64,000 nucleotides of DNA from Siphlonurus alternatus (Eukaryota; Arthropoda; Insecta; Ephemeroptera; Siphlonuridae). Shown here piece after piece: positions 8,352 to 17,647 of this stretch. Within the stretch, counting starts at the first letter, position 1. Each line of letters starts with the position of its first letter. The stretch covers positions 17,596-81,595 of the forward strand of contig CATKWE010000033.1 in assembly GCA_949825025.1 (NCBI GenBank). The letters are read 5' to 3'. Both the position numbers and the translations under genes were made by a program. Below the pieces are notes generated by a model. The model was not told the origin of the DNA. It saw nothing but the letters and a program-made list of their open reading frames with translations, and searched no databases.

Positions 8352-9119
8352 TCAAGTTGCTATATTATGAATTTCAAGTAGTGATTGTGATGTTTTACGC
8401 AACGAAAGCCCTAAATTAACGTGATAAGAAAGACATAAACCCATTATATGTGCACTGTTTTTTCTGAACTTATAGGAAGTAATAAAATTGGGAAGCCCGT
8501 GCAAATCCATGGCAAAGAAATCCACCGTGAATTCACGGTAGATGTAGCGAAGTTTGTATTTATAGCGTTCATCAGAATGCAAATCTGGCGGTAATTTTGA
8601 CAGACTATGCTTGTAAAAAGAGCAATTATCATTAACGCATTTATGCACAATAAAATGCTTGCGATCTTTCTTTGGAGCAAGAGTTTTGTGGCAGTAAGGG
8701 CAAGACAAAATAATTGACTTAGCGTGATAATCACCATTTTGGAACTTGAAATCGCAGACTTTGCACCAAAGCTGACCTTTATTACCATTGTTGCAGTAAA
8801 TGTAATCGTGAGTAGAACCGCAACGAGGGCATACGGTTTTATCAGGAACTAGATTTTGTGAGCCTGATTTTCGCTTAATAGGCAGCAACTGTTTGCCATA
8901 CTTCCAAATATAATATTCAATAAGAAAAAGATAGTCATGCTTTTCAAATTTCTTGATTATAGGCAGTTTGTCGGTTTTGAACTTCTGATATTTAGGACTA
9001 TGAAGCTCGTCATGAGCCCATTGCCTAAGCGGCACAAAACGACACAGAAGCGATAGTAACTCACAAATAATTTTATAATAATATTGATTTATTCCAAGTA
9101 ATAATGATATAATCTCCAC
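8352..9119 (-). pseudogene. Zinc-ribbon DDE transposase, N-terminal fragment
   Basis: 255 residues beginning MEIISLLLGINQYYYK. Two treble-cysteine knuckles are visible: CPRCGSTH with WCKVCDF, and CPYCHKT with HKCVNDNCSF. This is the N-terminal metal-binding part of a clostridial transposase family usually about 450 residues long; it stops at SLLEIHNIAT just before the catalytic domain would begin. Element ends are not recognisable. Confidence 0.65.
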
Positions 9120-9297
9120 AGCAATGTTCTTCCTTTCTTTTGGGATATTTGGTGTGTTGATATACCCATTATATCAGAAAAAAGGGGGACATTGTTTTTT
9201 TGTTTAAAATAACTTTGAAAGCCTTGACATATAGTGGTTTTAAAAATAAATAGTAGGTAGTGCTTGACACTACCATAAAACAAATGGAGGTTATAGC

Positions 9298-10578
9298 ATG
9301 AAAACATCAAAAAACATTCTAACAGAGAAAGAAATGGAATTGGTAAGTTTTTTAATGCAGGATTGTCAAAACACAGGAGATATACAGTCTAAACTTAAAC
9401 GTCTTTTTGCAGGAACAATAGAGCAAATGCTTGAAGCTGAGATGGAAGAACATCTTGGTTATGAGAAAAACAATGTGGCGGGCAACAATAGTGGGAACAG
9501 CCGTAACGGATACAATCACAAGACAATTGTAAGTGATTATGGTGAATCAGAGATTGCTGTGCCCAGAGATCGCAATGGTGAGTTCGAGCCAAAAGTTCTT
9601 GAAAAACGTTAAACCAGAACGGATGAAATTGAGCAGAAAATCATGGCTATGTACTCAAAAGGCATGAGCCAACGGGATATTGAAGATAATATTCGTGAAA
9701 TTTATGGTGCAGAAATTCCCCAAACTTTGATTTCTAAAATCACCGATAAAATTCTGCCTGAAGTGAACGAATGGCAAAATCGACCACTTGAATCGATTTA
9801 CCCTATCGTTTATTTCGACGGAATTGTGTTCAAAAGTCGCAAAGACAGCCAGATTATTAATAAATGCGTCTATTCCGTTTTGGGCATTGGCATGAATGGA
9901 CAAAAGGATATTCTAGGCATTTGGATCAGCGAAAACGAGGGTGCTTCATTTTACGCTTCTATTTGCTCAGACCTGAAAAAACGTGGCGTTTCCGATATTT
10001 TTATTGCCTGCCATGGGGTAACGCAAGAAAGCGGACGCCCAAAGGGCGGCTCTTGCTACGCAAAAGTACTGAATAACTTAAAAGGGCTTGGTGAAGCTAT
10101 TAATGCAGTATTTCCAAAGACGAAACATATCTTTGTGTCGTGCATCAAATACGCAATTCAACAAAGTTTGTGCAATATAAGGACAGAAAAGAAGTTTGTG
10201 CTGACCTAAAGAAAATATATGGCGCAGTAAATCTCGATGACGCGGAGTATGCAAAAGAAGAATTTAGGGGAAAATGGGATAAAATGTATCCTTCTATTTT
10301 ACGTTCGTGGGACACTAATTGGGCTGAACTCACTACGTTTTTTGGCTATCCACAAGAAATAAGACATTTGATTTATACAACAAATGCAGTTGAAGCTTAT
10401 CACCCAATGGTGCGTAAATTTACAAAAACCAAGGCGATTTTTCGACTGACGATTCAATACGAAAGGTTGTTTTTCTTTCAATAAAAGAGATAGCAAAGAA
10501 ATGGACTATGGCTGCACGGGATTGGGCACTTGCCTACAGCCAAATCATGATATTTTTTGCGGATAGCTTTACAGTCTA
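9298..10578 (+). pseudogene. IS256-family (mutator-type) transposase, broken
   Basis: Recognisable by EEHLGYEKN near the start, the DDE segment IYPIVYFDGIVFKSR and IYTTNAVEAYHPMVRK. The reading frame is broken by TAA at 9610-9612, by an extra piece of about 55 bp near 10015-10068, and by frameshifts near 10135 and 10440. The normal product is about 400 residues. Confidence 0.85.
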
Positions 10579-10582
10579 AATA

Positions 10583-10746
10583 AACCAGATACATTGAGGG
10601 CTCTGCCCTCAAACTCCCGAGGTTTATACGCCTTGGGCATACCGGTGAAATGGAAAACGGCAAGCATCATATGCCCGCCGTTTCACCGTATACGCCACAG
10701 CAAGCATGTGGTCGCTCCTCAGCGTTGCCATGTTTATGCTGTAATA
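10583..10746. repeat. R5: GC-rich multi-hairpin repeat
   Basis: Much richer in GC than its surroundings and full of inverted repeats, for example TTGAGGGC-TCT-GCCCTCAA at 10594-10612. Its last 58 bp (10689-10746) recur inverted at 51491-51549 with only a few differences. No coding capacity is evident. Confidence 0.6.
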
Positions 10747-10838
10747 AAAGTATTAACAAAAACTTGGATGGTTATTCCATTTACACTAAAGAATGTTCAC
10801 AACCGAGTTTTTTGGGACAGGTCTCATGTTTATGTTGC

Positions 10839-11117
10839 TTATTGTAGACTTTGTTTTTTTAACGTATCCATAACTTTGTATGTTGAGATCTTTAGAACTC
10901 GAGAAGTATCTCTTATTCCACTTTCATTGGCTGTCATTTCAATAATCTTACTTTCAATCCCGTGCCTACAACCTTTATAACTATGTTCCAATTGGAAACT
11001 ACCCATACAACAATCTTCATTTTTACAATAGTATCTTTGGTATCCCGTTTCTGTTTTACCATGCTTTATAACTTTTGTGCTTCCACACTTTGGACATTTC
11101 ACTTCTATCATTGCCAT
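10839..11117 (-). pseudogene. IS1-family InsA with downstream insB missing
   Basis: 92 residues with the InsA zinc finger (VKCPKCGS, YYCKNEDC) and a C-terminal HTH. A left-end-like repeat GGTAGTGTAAAAAAA (inverted, ending about 11178) lies upstream. The insB part that should follow is absent, so the element is dead. Confidence 0.7.
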
Positions 11118-11315
11118 TTCTTATCACCTATAGTTTTTGACACTTTTATACACCAAAAAACAGTTTTTTTACACTACCAAATTAATAATACTTTAATACA
11201 GTTAAAAACCACAATACCTGAGAGTAGCCCGACCAAAACGGTGGCTTCATACCATTGAAAAAGCTTATAAATCCACTGTTTTTCGAGTTATCCCAATTGT
11301 ATTATTACTCGATTT

Positions 11316-12161
11316 CTACAAAAGTTTGTCCGTAATGGAACTTGTAGTATTCGCTTTTCTCTTTTTAAACATTTCGTAATTGCTTTTAAAAACCTCTGAA
11401 TACAATACATCCAACACAAAAAGCTGTGACATCTTCGTACTTAAAGAACCTCCTTGAAACGGTCCTTCTTCTGAAAAATAGTTAAGCACCACATCAGAAA
11501 GTTGCGCAAGAGGTGACTTGGTTGAACTTGTGATAGACAAGAGTTTAATATTGTTTGCTTTTGCTAAAGTAACAATGTCTAGCAAATCTTTAGTAGATCC
11601 AGAAAATGAAAAAGCAATAATAAGAGATTTTGGGCTCATTAACGAAACTTTCATAGACGCAAAATGAATATCTTGCAAATATGAAACATTTGGAAGAATT
11701 CTTATAAATTTCCCAGTGCCTTCTATTGCCGTAACTCCCGACGAGCCAAGACCTATAAATAATATCTCATCTGCCGAATTTATTAGTTTTACCGCTTCGG
11801 TAACTTGTTCATAGTCTAAGTTGTTAAAAGTTCTTGTTAGCGAAACTACATTACTTTGCAATATTTTTTTAGCACTAGAATTTACACTATCGTCAACTTC
11901 AATGTTTTCTACATAATGATTTCTACCATCGTTATCTGGTATTGATTGTGCTAATAACATTTTGAATTCTTGATACCCTTTCAAGTTAAGGGTTCTGCAA
12001 AATCTTGTTACAGTGGCATCACCCACTTCGCAAGCTTCGGCAAGTTCTGAAATTGACATATAAATTATTTGCTGATAGTTTTCAATTATATAGTCTGCAA
12101 GAATTCTTTCAGATTTAGTGTATTCTTCATTCATAGCTTCCATTAACGTAAGCAGGTTCAT
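11316..12161 (-). CDS. MurR/RpiR-family transcriptional regulator
   Basis: 281 residues from the ATG at 12161, two bases after the stop of the ROK gene; a longer frame upstream overlaps that gene. N-terminal HTH_6 domain (about 1-75: SISELAEACEVGDATVTRFCRTL) and C-terminal SIS sugar-phosphate-binding domain (about 120-250, with ILFIGLGSSG and SFSGSTKDLLDIV). These proteins sense phosphosugars. Sitting last in a ROK-NanE operon, it is likely the local regulator; two 13-bp palindromes at 13830 and 13985 are its probable operators. Effector unknown, perhaps ManNAc-6-P or GlcNAc-6-P. Confidence 0.88.
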   Translation of the reverse strand: MNLLTLMEAMNEEYTKSERILADYIIENYQQIIYMSISELAEACEVGDATVTRFCRTLNLKGYQEFKMLLAQSIPDNDGRNHYVENIEVDDSVNSSAKKILQSNVVSLTRTFNNLDYEQVTEAVKLINSADEILFIGLGSSGVTAIEGTGKFIRILPNVSYLQDIHFASMKVSLMSPKSLIIAFSFSGSTKDLLDIVTLAKANNIKLLSITSSTKSPLAQLSDVVLNYFSEEGPFQGGSLSTKMSQLFVLDVLYSEVFKSNYEMFKKRKANTTSSITDKLL

Positions 12162-12162
12162 T

Positions 12163-13062
12163 TTAAACACTTCCAATAGTTGATTTTTCCGCAATATATC
12201 GTGCTCCATAAAGTCCCGCTTTATTTCCCAATACGGCATTCTTTATATCCACACTTCTATAGCTGTCCATAATCAAATTATAAACCCTTTGCTTTATAAA
12301 ATCAACTACATCATCTCTTTCCATTATACCGCCACCTAAAATAATAGAAGACGGGTTAAAGCTGTGTATAAGCGAGGCAAGCCCTACCGCTACTTCTTCA
12401 GCCCATTCTTTAAACAAAGTTTTGGCTGTTTGGTGTTCTGTATCAACTAAATCAAAAAAATCATAGCCTGTAATAGAAGTTTCGATCGCAAATAATTTTT
12501 CTGCTTTTTTAAGCAATGCCGAGGTAGAAGCGTACGCTTCATAACAACCATTTTTACCGCACCCGCAAATTTCACCGTTAAAATGGGTAATTATATGCCC
12601 AAATTCACAAGCAGAGTAAGATGAACCGCTGTATATACTACCATTTAACACCATTGCTCCACCTATGCCAGTGCCATATGTTACACATAACATATGGCTA
12701 CCTAAACCTTTATTACCGTAGTGATACTCCCCTAAAGCGGCACTGTTAACATCATTTTCTACAAATACAGGTGTTTCAAATTGTCTTTCTAGTATATCCT
12801 TAATGTTCATGCCTGTATAATTTGGTATGTTTTCGTTCGCATAAATAATCGTACCAGTAACTGGGTTCACTTGCCCTGCTGTACTAATGCCTATCGCATC
12901 TGCTTTTTCCATATCACTTAGAATTGCAATAGCCTTTTCTACAACATGACCGCCCCCAAGACTTGCATCTGTATCTGTTTCTCTATATTTTAGCATTTTA
13001 TCATCTGAAAAAAAAGCCGATTTAATTTTGGTTCCACCTATGTCAAGGCAAGCTATTTTCAT
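12163..13062 (-). CDS. nanK: ROK-family sugar kinase, probable N-acetylmannosamine kinase
   Basis: 299 residues from ATG 13062, preceded by GGAG; a Met four codons upstream has no ribosome site. N-terminal ATP phosphate-binding loop (CLDIGGTKIKSA), YGTGIGGAMV and the ROK zinc site (HITHFNGEICGCG region with CGCGKNGCYEAYAS). ROK kinases phosphorylate sugars such as glucose, GlcNAc or ManNAc. Substrate is inferred from the neighbour nanE, whose product uses ManNAc-6-P. Glucokinase activity remains possible. Confidence 0.75.
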   Translation of the reverse strand: MKIACLDIGGTKIKSAFFSDDKMLKYRETDTDASLGGGHVVEKAIAILSDMEKADAIGISTAGQVNPVTGTIIYANENIPNYTGMNIKDILERQFETPVFVENDVNSAALGEYHYGNKGLGSHMLCVTYGTGIGGAMVLNGSIYSGSSYSACEFGHIITHFNGEICGCGKNGCYEAYASTSALLKKAEKLFAIETSITGYDFFDLVDTEHQTAKTLFKEWAEEVAVGLASLIHSFNPSSIILGGGIMERDDVVDFIKQRVYNLIMDSYRSVDIKNAVLGNKAGLYGARYIAEKSTIGSV

Positions 13063-13109
13063 AACACTCTCCATAATTTAACTATCGCAACTGCTTAATC
13101 ATACTATTC

Positions 13110-13811
13110 TCAGTTATTATTATTTATTTTTGTTGCTTCAACAAATCTTTTAGCAATTTCATAAGGGCGAGTAATTGCAGAGCCTACAACACATGCAAAT
13201 GCACCTTTTCCTAAACACTCTCGAAGTTGCTCTGGGCTCCAAATTCCACCCTCTGCTATCACTGGCACATCTAGCGTTTTACCAAGCTCACAAATCAACT
13301 GCAAGCTTGGTATTTTTTGACCTTTTGTATAACTTGTGTATCCGCACATTGTAGTGCTAACGATGTCAAACCCTAGTTGTTGCGCCTTTACACCTTCCTC
13401 AAATGTACTGCAATCTGCCATAAAAATTTGATTTGGATATTTTTCTCTTATTTCTTTATAAAATTCTTCTAATGTTTGTTCAAATGGTCGTAGTCTATTT
13501 GTTGCATCAGTTGCTATTATTTCACAGCCTACGGCAACTAGTTCATCTACTTCCTTTATGGTCGGCGTTATATACACATCACTTTTAACGTAATCTTTTT
13601 TTACTATGCCTATAATAGGTAAGGTTGTAGTGTTTTTTATCTCAACAATATCTGCAGCAGAATTGGCTCGTATACCCACTGCCCCAGCATCATTTGCGGC
13701 TTTTGCCATTAATGACATAATATGAGAACTGTGTAAGTGTTCGTGTTCAAGAGCTTGGCATGAAACAATTAAGCCACCTTTTAATTGATTAAGCAAATTT
13801 TCTTTTGTCAC
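13110..13811 (-). CDS. nanE: N-acylmannosamine-6-phosphate 2-epimerase NanE
   Basis: 233 residues, TIM barrel of the NanE family: GGLIVSCQA start, GAVGIRANS, PIIGIVKKDY, TPTIKEVDEL, IIATDATNR, MADCST and PVIAEGGIW are all family blocks. Converts ManNAc-6-P to GlcNAc-6-P in sialic acid and ManNAc use. First gene of the three-gene nanE-ROK-rpiR operon, with a good promoter and operator directly upstream. No NanA lyase, NagA or NagB is in the window. Confidence 0.93.
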   Translation of the reverse strand: MTKENLLNQLKGGLIVSCQALEHEHLHSSHIMSLMAKAANDAGAVGIRANSAADIVEIKNTTTLPIIGIVKKDYVKSDVYITPTIKEVDELVAVGCEIIATDATNRLRPFEQTLEEFYKEIREKYPNQIFMADCSTFEEGVKAQQLGFDIVSTTMCGYTSYTKGQKIPSLQLICELGKTLDVPVIAEGGIWSPEQLRECLGKGAFACVVGSAITRPYEIAKRFVEATKINNNN

Positions 13812-13829
13812 AAAATCACCTTTCTAAGT

Positions 13830-13842
13830 GAAAATTATTTTC
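13830..13842. promoter_or_regulatory. Operator 1, GAAAATTATTTTC palindrome
   Basis: Thirteen-base palindrome about 17 bases downstream of the nanE -10 box, so placed to block initiation or early elongation. Same core as the site at 13985. Fits the dyads bound by RpiR-type regulators. Confidence 0.65.
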
Positions 13843-13858
13843 ATTTTATTTTTATTCC

Positions 13859-13887
13859 ATTATAAATTATATCAAAATATAAGTCAA
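13859..13887 (-). promoter_or_regulatory. Sigma-A promoter of nanE operon
   Basis: On the minus strand TTGACT at 13887-13882, a 17-base spacer, and TATAAT at 13864-13859. Confidence 0.75.
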
Positions 13888-13908
13888 CTATTATTTCAAA
13901 AATTGATA

Positions 13909-13937
13909 TTGACTTTATACAATATATGTTTTATAAT
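13909..13937 (+). promoter_or_regulatory. Sigma-A promoter of the DUF4127 gene
   Basis: TTGACT at 13909-13914, 17-base spacer, TATAAT at 13932-13937; the same hexamers as the divergent nanE promoter. Confidence 0.75.
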
Positions 13938-13984
13938 TCAGACATATATTTCCATACTTTTTATGTGCATTAATTTTGTTTTAT

Positions 13985-13997
13985 GAAAATAATTTTC
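13985..13997. promoter_or_regulatory. Operator 2, GAAAATAATTTTC palindrome
   Basis: Reverse complement of operator 1, 48 bases downstream of the DUF4127 -10 box. The two sites could be bridged by one tetrameric regulator. Confidence 0.65.
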
Positions 13998-14041
13998 TTT
14001 ATTCTTAGAAGTTGTATTTTTTTACAAAACGGAGATTGATT

Positions 14042-15580
14042 ATGAAAAAAATTATGATAATTCCTCTCGACGAGAGACCGTGCAATTACCAATTTGCTAA
14101 AGCTATGTGCCCTAAAAGCGAATATGAGGTTGTACTTCCTGACCTTGAAATTTTGGGAAGAAAAAAAACACCTGCATCGACTAATCAGATACTTGAATTT
14201 ATTTTTGATAATATTTGCGACTGTTCTTGTTTAATATTATCGGTAGATATGCTTGTGTACGGTGGCATATTGCCATCAAGACTGCATTACGAAGAAATAG
14301 ATACTTTGCTTGAAAAATTGGATTTTATTAAACAGTTAAAACACAAAAACCCTGACCTAATAATTTACGCTTACAGCCTTATCATGAGAAATCCAAGTTA
14401 TTCAGATGCAGACGAAGAACCCGATTACTATGAAGAGTGTGGTAGAGAAATACATAGATTTGGCATTCTAACCCATCTAAATGAACTGCGCTCGCTAAAT
14501 GAAGATGAAGCTTCAGAGCTTGCACATATTGAAACTCATCTAAATAAAGAGCATTTGGAAGATTATTTATCTCGAAGAGATAAAAACATTGTTGTAAACA
14601 AAAGAGCTGTGGAATTAACTACCGAAGGCACAATTGATTTTCTTATAATTCCTCAAGATGATTCATCTTTGTATGGGCTTACTGCAAAAGACCAACAAGT
14701 TTTAAGGCAACATATTCTGGATAAAAAAGCATTTTTTAACGTTTATATGTATCCAGACGCTGATGGAGTGGCAAACACATTACTTGCTAGGTATATATGT
14801 AAAAACAAAGGATTTACGCCAAAGTTTTTTATAAAATATTCAAGCGAAGCAGGCAACACTATTATACCGCTTTTTGAAGATAGAAACATATGCGAAACAA
14901 TAAAGTATCATATTTTAGCAATTGGTGGCAGAATTGTAGCTTGTGAAAATGACTGCGATGTTATTTTAGCCGTTAACGTACCTGCTGGGAATATGCGTGA
15001 TTGGTTAGGAGAGAGCACTGCAAGCCCTACCCTACCAAATGTTGAATACGATGCACTTAGAACTCTTGTAGAGTTTGTAGAATCTATTGACTACTTTGCT
15101 ATTGTTGCAAACAAACCTGTTATCATTGCAGATGTAGCATATGCTAACGGCGGTGACGTACTACTGATAGAGATGCTAAAAAAGAAGGAATTACTTTTTA
15201 AAATTGCTAGTTATGCAGGTTGGAACACATCGTCAAACTCTCTTGCTACTTGTATACCTTCTGGTGTAATTAATACACTATATACCGAAGACAATAGTGA
15301 GCTGTTTCTTGCCAAAAGATACGTTGAAGATGTATTTTACTGCGCTATAGCAAGACAACAAGTTACAGAAATGTTATCCGAAAAAGGTTCTGGCGACAAT
15401 TATCTAACAGATGAAAACAATAATTTTGCATCACATCAAATAAGCTTAACATTACAAAACTTGTGTGATAAATATTTAAGAGATTCACAAGGCAAAGGGT
15501 TTGTAATTAAGAATTGTCACTTGCCGTGGAAACGCATGTTCGAACTTTCTTTTGATCTTGAAAGCAATACAAATGTGTGA
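14042..15580 (+). CDS. DUF4127 family protein
   Basis: 512 residues from ATG 14042 (GGAG eight bases upstream). The start KKIMIIPLDERPCNYQF is typical of DUF4127, as are SVDMLVYGGILPSR and the DDSSLYGL block. No signal peptide, so cytoplasmic. Function is not established for the family. It is the first gene rightward from a promoter shared with nanE and is followed, after repeats, by a sugar ABC transporter, which suggests a role in handling an imported aminosugar or glycan. Acidic residues and the conserved Asn-Gly-Gly-Asp (YANGGDVLL) could be catalytic, but this is inference. Confidence 0.8.
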   Translation: MKKIMIIPLDERPCNYQFAKAMCPKSEYEVVLPDLEILGRKKTPASTNQILEFIFDNICDCSCLILSVDMLVYGGILPSRLHYEEIDTLLEKLDFIKQLKHKNPDLIIYAYSLIMRNPSYSDADEEPDYYEECGREIHRFGILTHLNELRSLNEDEASELAHIETHLNKEHLEDYLSRRDKNIVVNKRAVELTTEGTIDFLIIPQDDSSLYGLTAKDQQVLRQHILDKKAFFNVYMYPDADGVANTLLARYICKNKGFTPKFFIKYSSEAGNTIIPLFEDRNICETIKYHILAIGGRIVACENDCDVILAVNVPAGNMRDWLGESTASPTLPNVEYDALRTLVEFVESIDYFAIVANKPVIIADVAYANGGDVLLIEMLKKKELLFKIASYAGWNTSSNSLATCIPSGVINTLYTEDNSELFLAKRYVEDVFYCAIARQQVTEMLSEKGSGDNYLTDENNNFASHQISLTLQNLCDKYLRDSQGKGFVIKNCHLPWKRMFELSFDLESNTNV

Positions 15581-15603
15581 AGTGTTGTTTCGCTTAAAAG
15601 CAT

Positions 15604-15717
15604 TAGACTTCTTGCGAAATTACAAAATTCATAATTTTTCAAGGGGGATTTCGCAAGAAGTTTCCTTAATTTTGTGATGCGCTGTAATTGCGAAAGCAAT
15701 TACGCAAGAACTCTATT
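15604..15717. repeat. R1 copy a, two-hairpin repeat
   Basis: About 114 bp: TAGACTTCTTGCGAAAT pairing with ATTTCGCAAGAAGT, then GTAATTGC-GAAA-GCAATTAC, ending CGCAAGAACTCTATTA. Similar copies at 19433, 27990, 30074 and a partial one at 52974. The ends are imperfect inverted repeats, so it looks like a miniature transposable element. Confidence 0.8.
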
Positions 15718-15864
15718 AGAATTTACCTAGACACTTAGAGCGTGTTTATTATCTCCATTTGGTGTTTTTTTCAGTTTTTTCATTTTACTGCATCAGATCC
15801 TACTAGCATATATTCCCCGAATATGCGTCGTCGGAGGGTTCTTACAGAACAAGAAAAACTGATA

Positions 15865-16002
15865 ATACTAATCTCTTATTAAATGATTGACAAAAGCGTA
15901 AATACTTTGTGCTTTGTGACAGTAGCACACGTACTTTGTGTTCAGAGAGCTAAGCGGTTACAAAGTATAGCGTTGTCAATCTCCTTATTGGAGATTAGTA
16001 TA
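15865..16002. repeat. R3 copy a, miniature inverted-repeat element
   Basis: About 138 bp with ends TACTAATCTC/GAGATTAGTA and a second inverted block ATTGACAA. A second copy is at 43960-44096. TA dinucleotides flank both and the ends resemble those of the IS630-type element at 53029, suggesting a non-autonomous relative. The 500-bp stretch 15581-16082 holds only R1, R3 and unassigned DNA. Confidence 0.75.
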
Positions 16003-16082
16003 ACAAACACCCTAAAAGCCAGACAATGAACAAACTCTTTATGAAATCAATATTCAACATATAAAAAACAAGGAGTGTTTGT

Positions 16083-17417
16083 ATGAAAAAGTTTTTATCT
16101 ATATTTTTGACGGTGGCGTTAATGTTTTCTGCTACAGCCTGCGCTCAAAAACCAAGCGAGCCTGTTAACACAACAGAAAATGCTAGCAGCTCTACTGACA
16201 AAGCTACTGAAACTGCTAAAGCTACTGAAGCTACTAAAGTTAAATTTTGGTATCTTTGGGGTGGCGACGAAGGCAAAATTATTGAAGACATTATAGCATC
16301 ATATAACAAAAGCCAAGACAAGTATATTGTAGAAGGACTAAGCGTGCCAGACCAGCAGAAAATTATCGTTTCTATCTCTGGTGGCAACGGACCAGATATT
16401 AGTGATGGTTTTGGCAATGACGTTTTCAAATTCGCAAAAGAAGGTCTTTCCGAGCCGTTAGATGCAATGATTGACGCGGAAAAGTTTGACACATCAATAT
16501 TTGTGGATAACGCTCTTGAACAACAGAAATACGAAGGCAAACTTTACGCACTACCTCTTAGCCTTAATGCTTTTGCATTATATTACAATAAAGATGTTTT
16601 GAAAGAACTAGGCTATAGCGAACCACCTAAAACTCTAGAAGAACTTAAAAAGATTGCTCTAGAAGCAACTAAAGTAGAAAACGGTGTAGTTACACGCATG
16701 GGCGGTATGTTTATCCCTTCAGAACAATGGGCGTTCTCTTGGGCTAACGCGTATGGTACTAATTTCGGAAGTATAGACGCAAAAGAATTTAATCCTAAAA
16801 ACGAAGGATTTTTAGACGCTCTTAAATACACAGAGGATATTGTTAAAATCACAGGTTCTGCTCCCCTTAACACATTTGTAACAAGCGGAAACAGCAACTA
16901 TGGCAATCCACAAGACCCATTTGTTTCAGGCACACAACTTTTTAGAGTTGATGGACCTTGGTACTACAATATTGCTAAAAGTGCAAACCCAAATCTTAAT
17001 TTTGGTATTGCTCCATTCCCAGGTTCGGAAAAAACCGGTTCAAGCGGATACAGTATTTTAGAAACTTCTAATATGTTTATCCCATCAACTGCTAAAAACA
17101 AAGAAGGCGCATGGGATTTTATGAAGTATATAACTACTGGTGAAGGCTCTAAAATGTTTGTTATGAAAAAAGGCGACCTCGCTCCGACAAAAGCGTTACT
17201 AGACGACGAAGAGGTTATAAAATCTAACGAGCATTTCCCTGTATTCTTTGACATAATAAAAGGCGGCAAACTTCTTTCTATGCCAATGTATGAAAATACT
17301 ACTGATTATCAAACAGCGGTATTTAATACAGCTGTTTCAATAATTCAAGGCAAGAGCGAAGCTGAAGCTATAGCAGATTACGATAAGACTATTTCAAGTA
17401 TTGCTCCGAAGAAATAA
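16083..17417 (+). CDS. Sugar ABC transporter substrate-binding lipoprotein
   Basis: 444 residues. Lipoprotein signal (MKKFLSIFLTVALMFSATAC, lipobox SATAC with Cys 20), a Thr/Ala/Glu-rich linker to about 50, then a family 1 solute-binding fold (VKFWYLWGGDEGKIIEDI, LPLSLNAFALYYNKDVLKELG). Membrane-anchored outside, it would deliver a sugar or oligosaccharide to the two permeases downstream. No dedicated ATPase is present; such transporters often share MsmX-type ATPases. Substrate inferred as aminosugar or glycan from the nan neighbours. Confidence 0.88.
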   Translation: MKKFLSIFLTVALMFSATACAQKPSEPVNTTENASSSTDKATETAKATEATKVKFWYLWGGDEGKIIEDIIASYNKSQDKYIVEGLSVPDQQKIIVSISGGNGPDISDGFGNDVFKFAKEGLSEPLDAMIDAEKFDTSIFVDNALEQQKYEGKLYALPLSLNAFALYYNKDVLKELGYSEPPKTLEELKKIALEATKVENGVVTRMGGMFIPSEQWAFSWANAYGTNFGSIDAKEFNPKNEGFLDALKYTEDIVKITGSAPLNTFVTSGNSNYGNPQDPFVSGTQLFRVDGPWYYNIAKSANPNLNFGIAPFPGSEKTGSSGYSILETSNMFIPSTAKNKEGAWDFMKYITTGEGSKMFVMKKGDLAPTKALLDDEEVIKSNEHFPVFFDIIKGGKLLSMPMYENTTDYQTAVFNTAVSIIQGKSEAEAIADYDKTISSIAPKK

Positions 17418-17430
17418 ATTAGGCTATTTA

Positions 17431-17564
17431 GTAACCACCCATATAAATTTCTATAGCAATTCAGTTTTGTATATATAAATTTGTTCGCCGAAAACGCACT
17501 AATGCCTGCGATTTTCATCTCCAAATTTATGAGTAAAACACGGATTTGCTCTATGGGTGGTTAC
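17431..17564. repeat. R2 copy a nested in an outer hairpin
   Basis: R2 (17452-17553; ends TATAGCAATTC and GATTTGCTCTA) lies inside a 13-bp inverted repeat GTAACCACCCATA/TATGGGTGGTTAC. The stem falls between the binding-protein gene and the permease genes, where a transcription-attenuating hairpin is common. Similar R2 pieces are at 24656, 37001 and 45926. Confidence 0.65.
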
Positions 17565-17647
17565 AAGCTAAGAGCTTGTTTATCATCTCTCTTTGAGAAC
17601 ATCCCGAAAACAGGTTCTTAAAACAAAAGTCGAGGAAGTGTTTAAAC

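Larger units (their letters stand above)
9256..10825 (+). mobile_element. Degenerate IS256-family element
   Basis: Contains the broken transposase at 9298-10578. The right end carries TTTTGGGACAGGTCTC, which looks like an IS256-type terminal repeat. A hairpin (GGTAGTG/CACTACC, 9256-9274) lies before the gene. The left terminus is not certain. A GC-rich repeat (10583-10746) sits between the gene and the right end. Confidence 0.6.
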
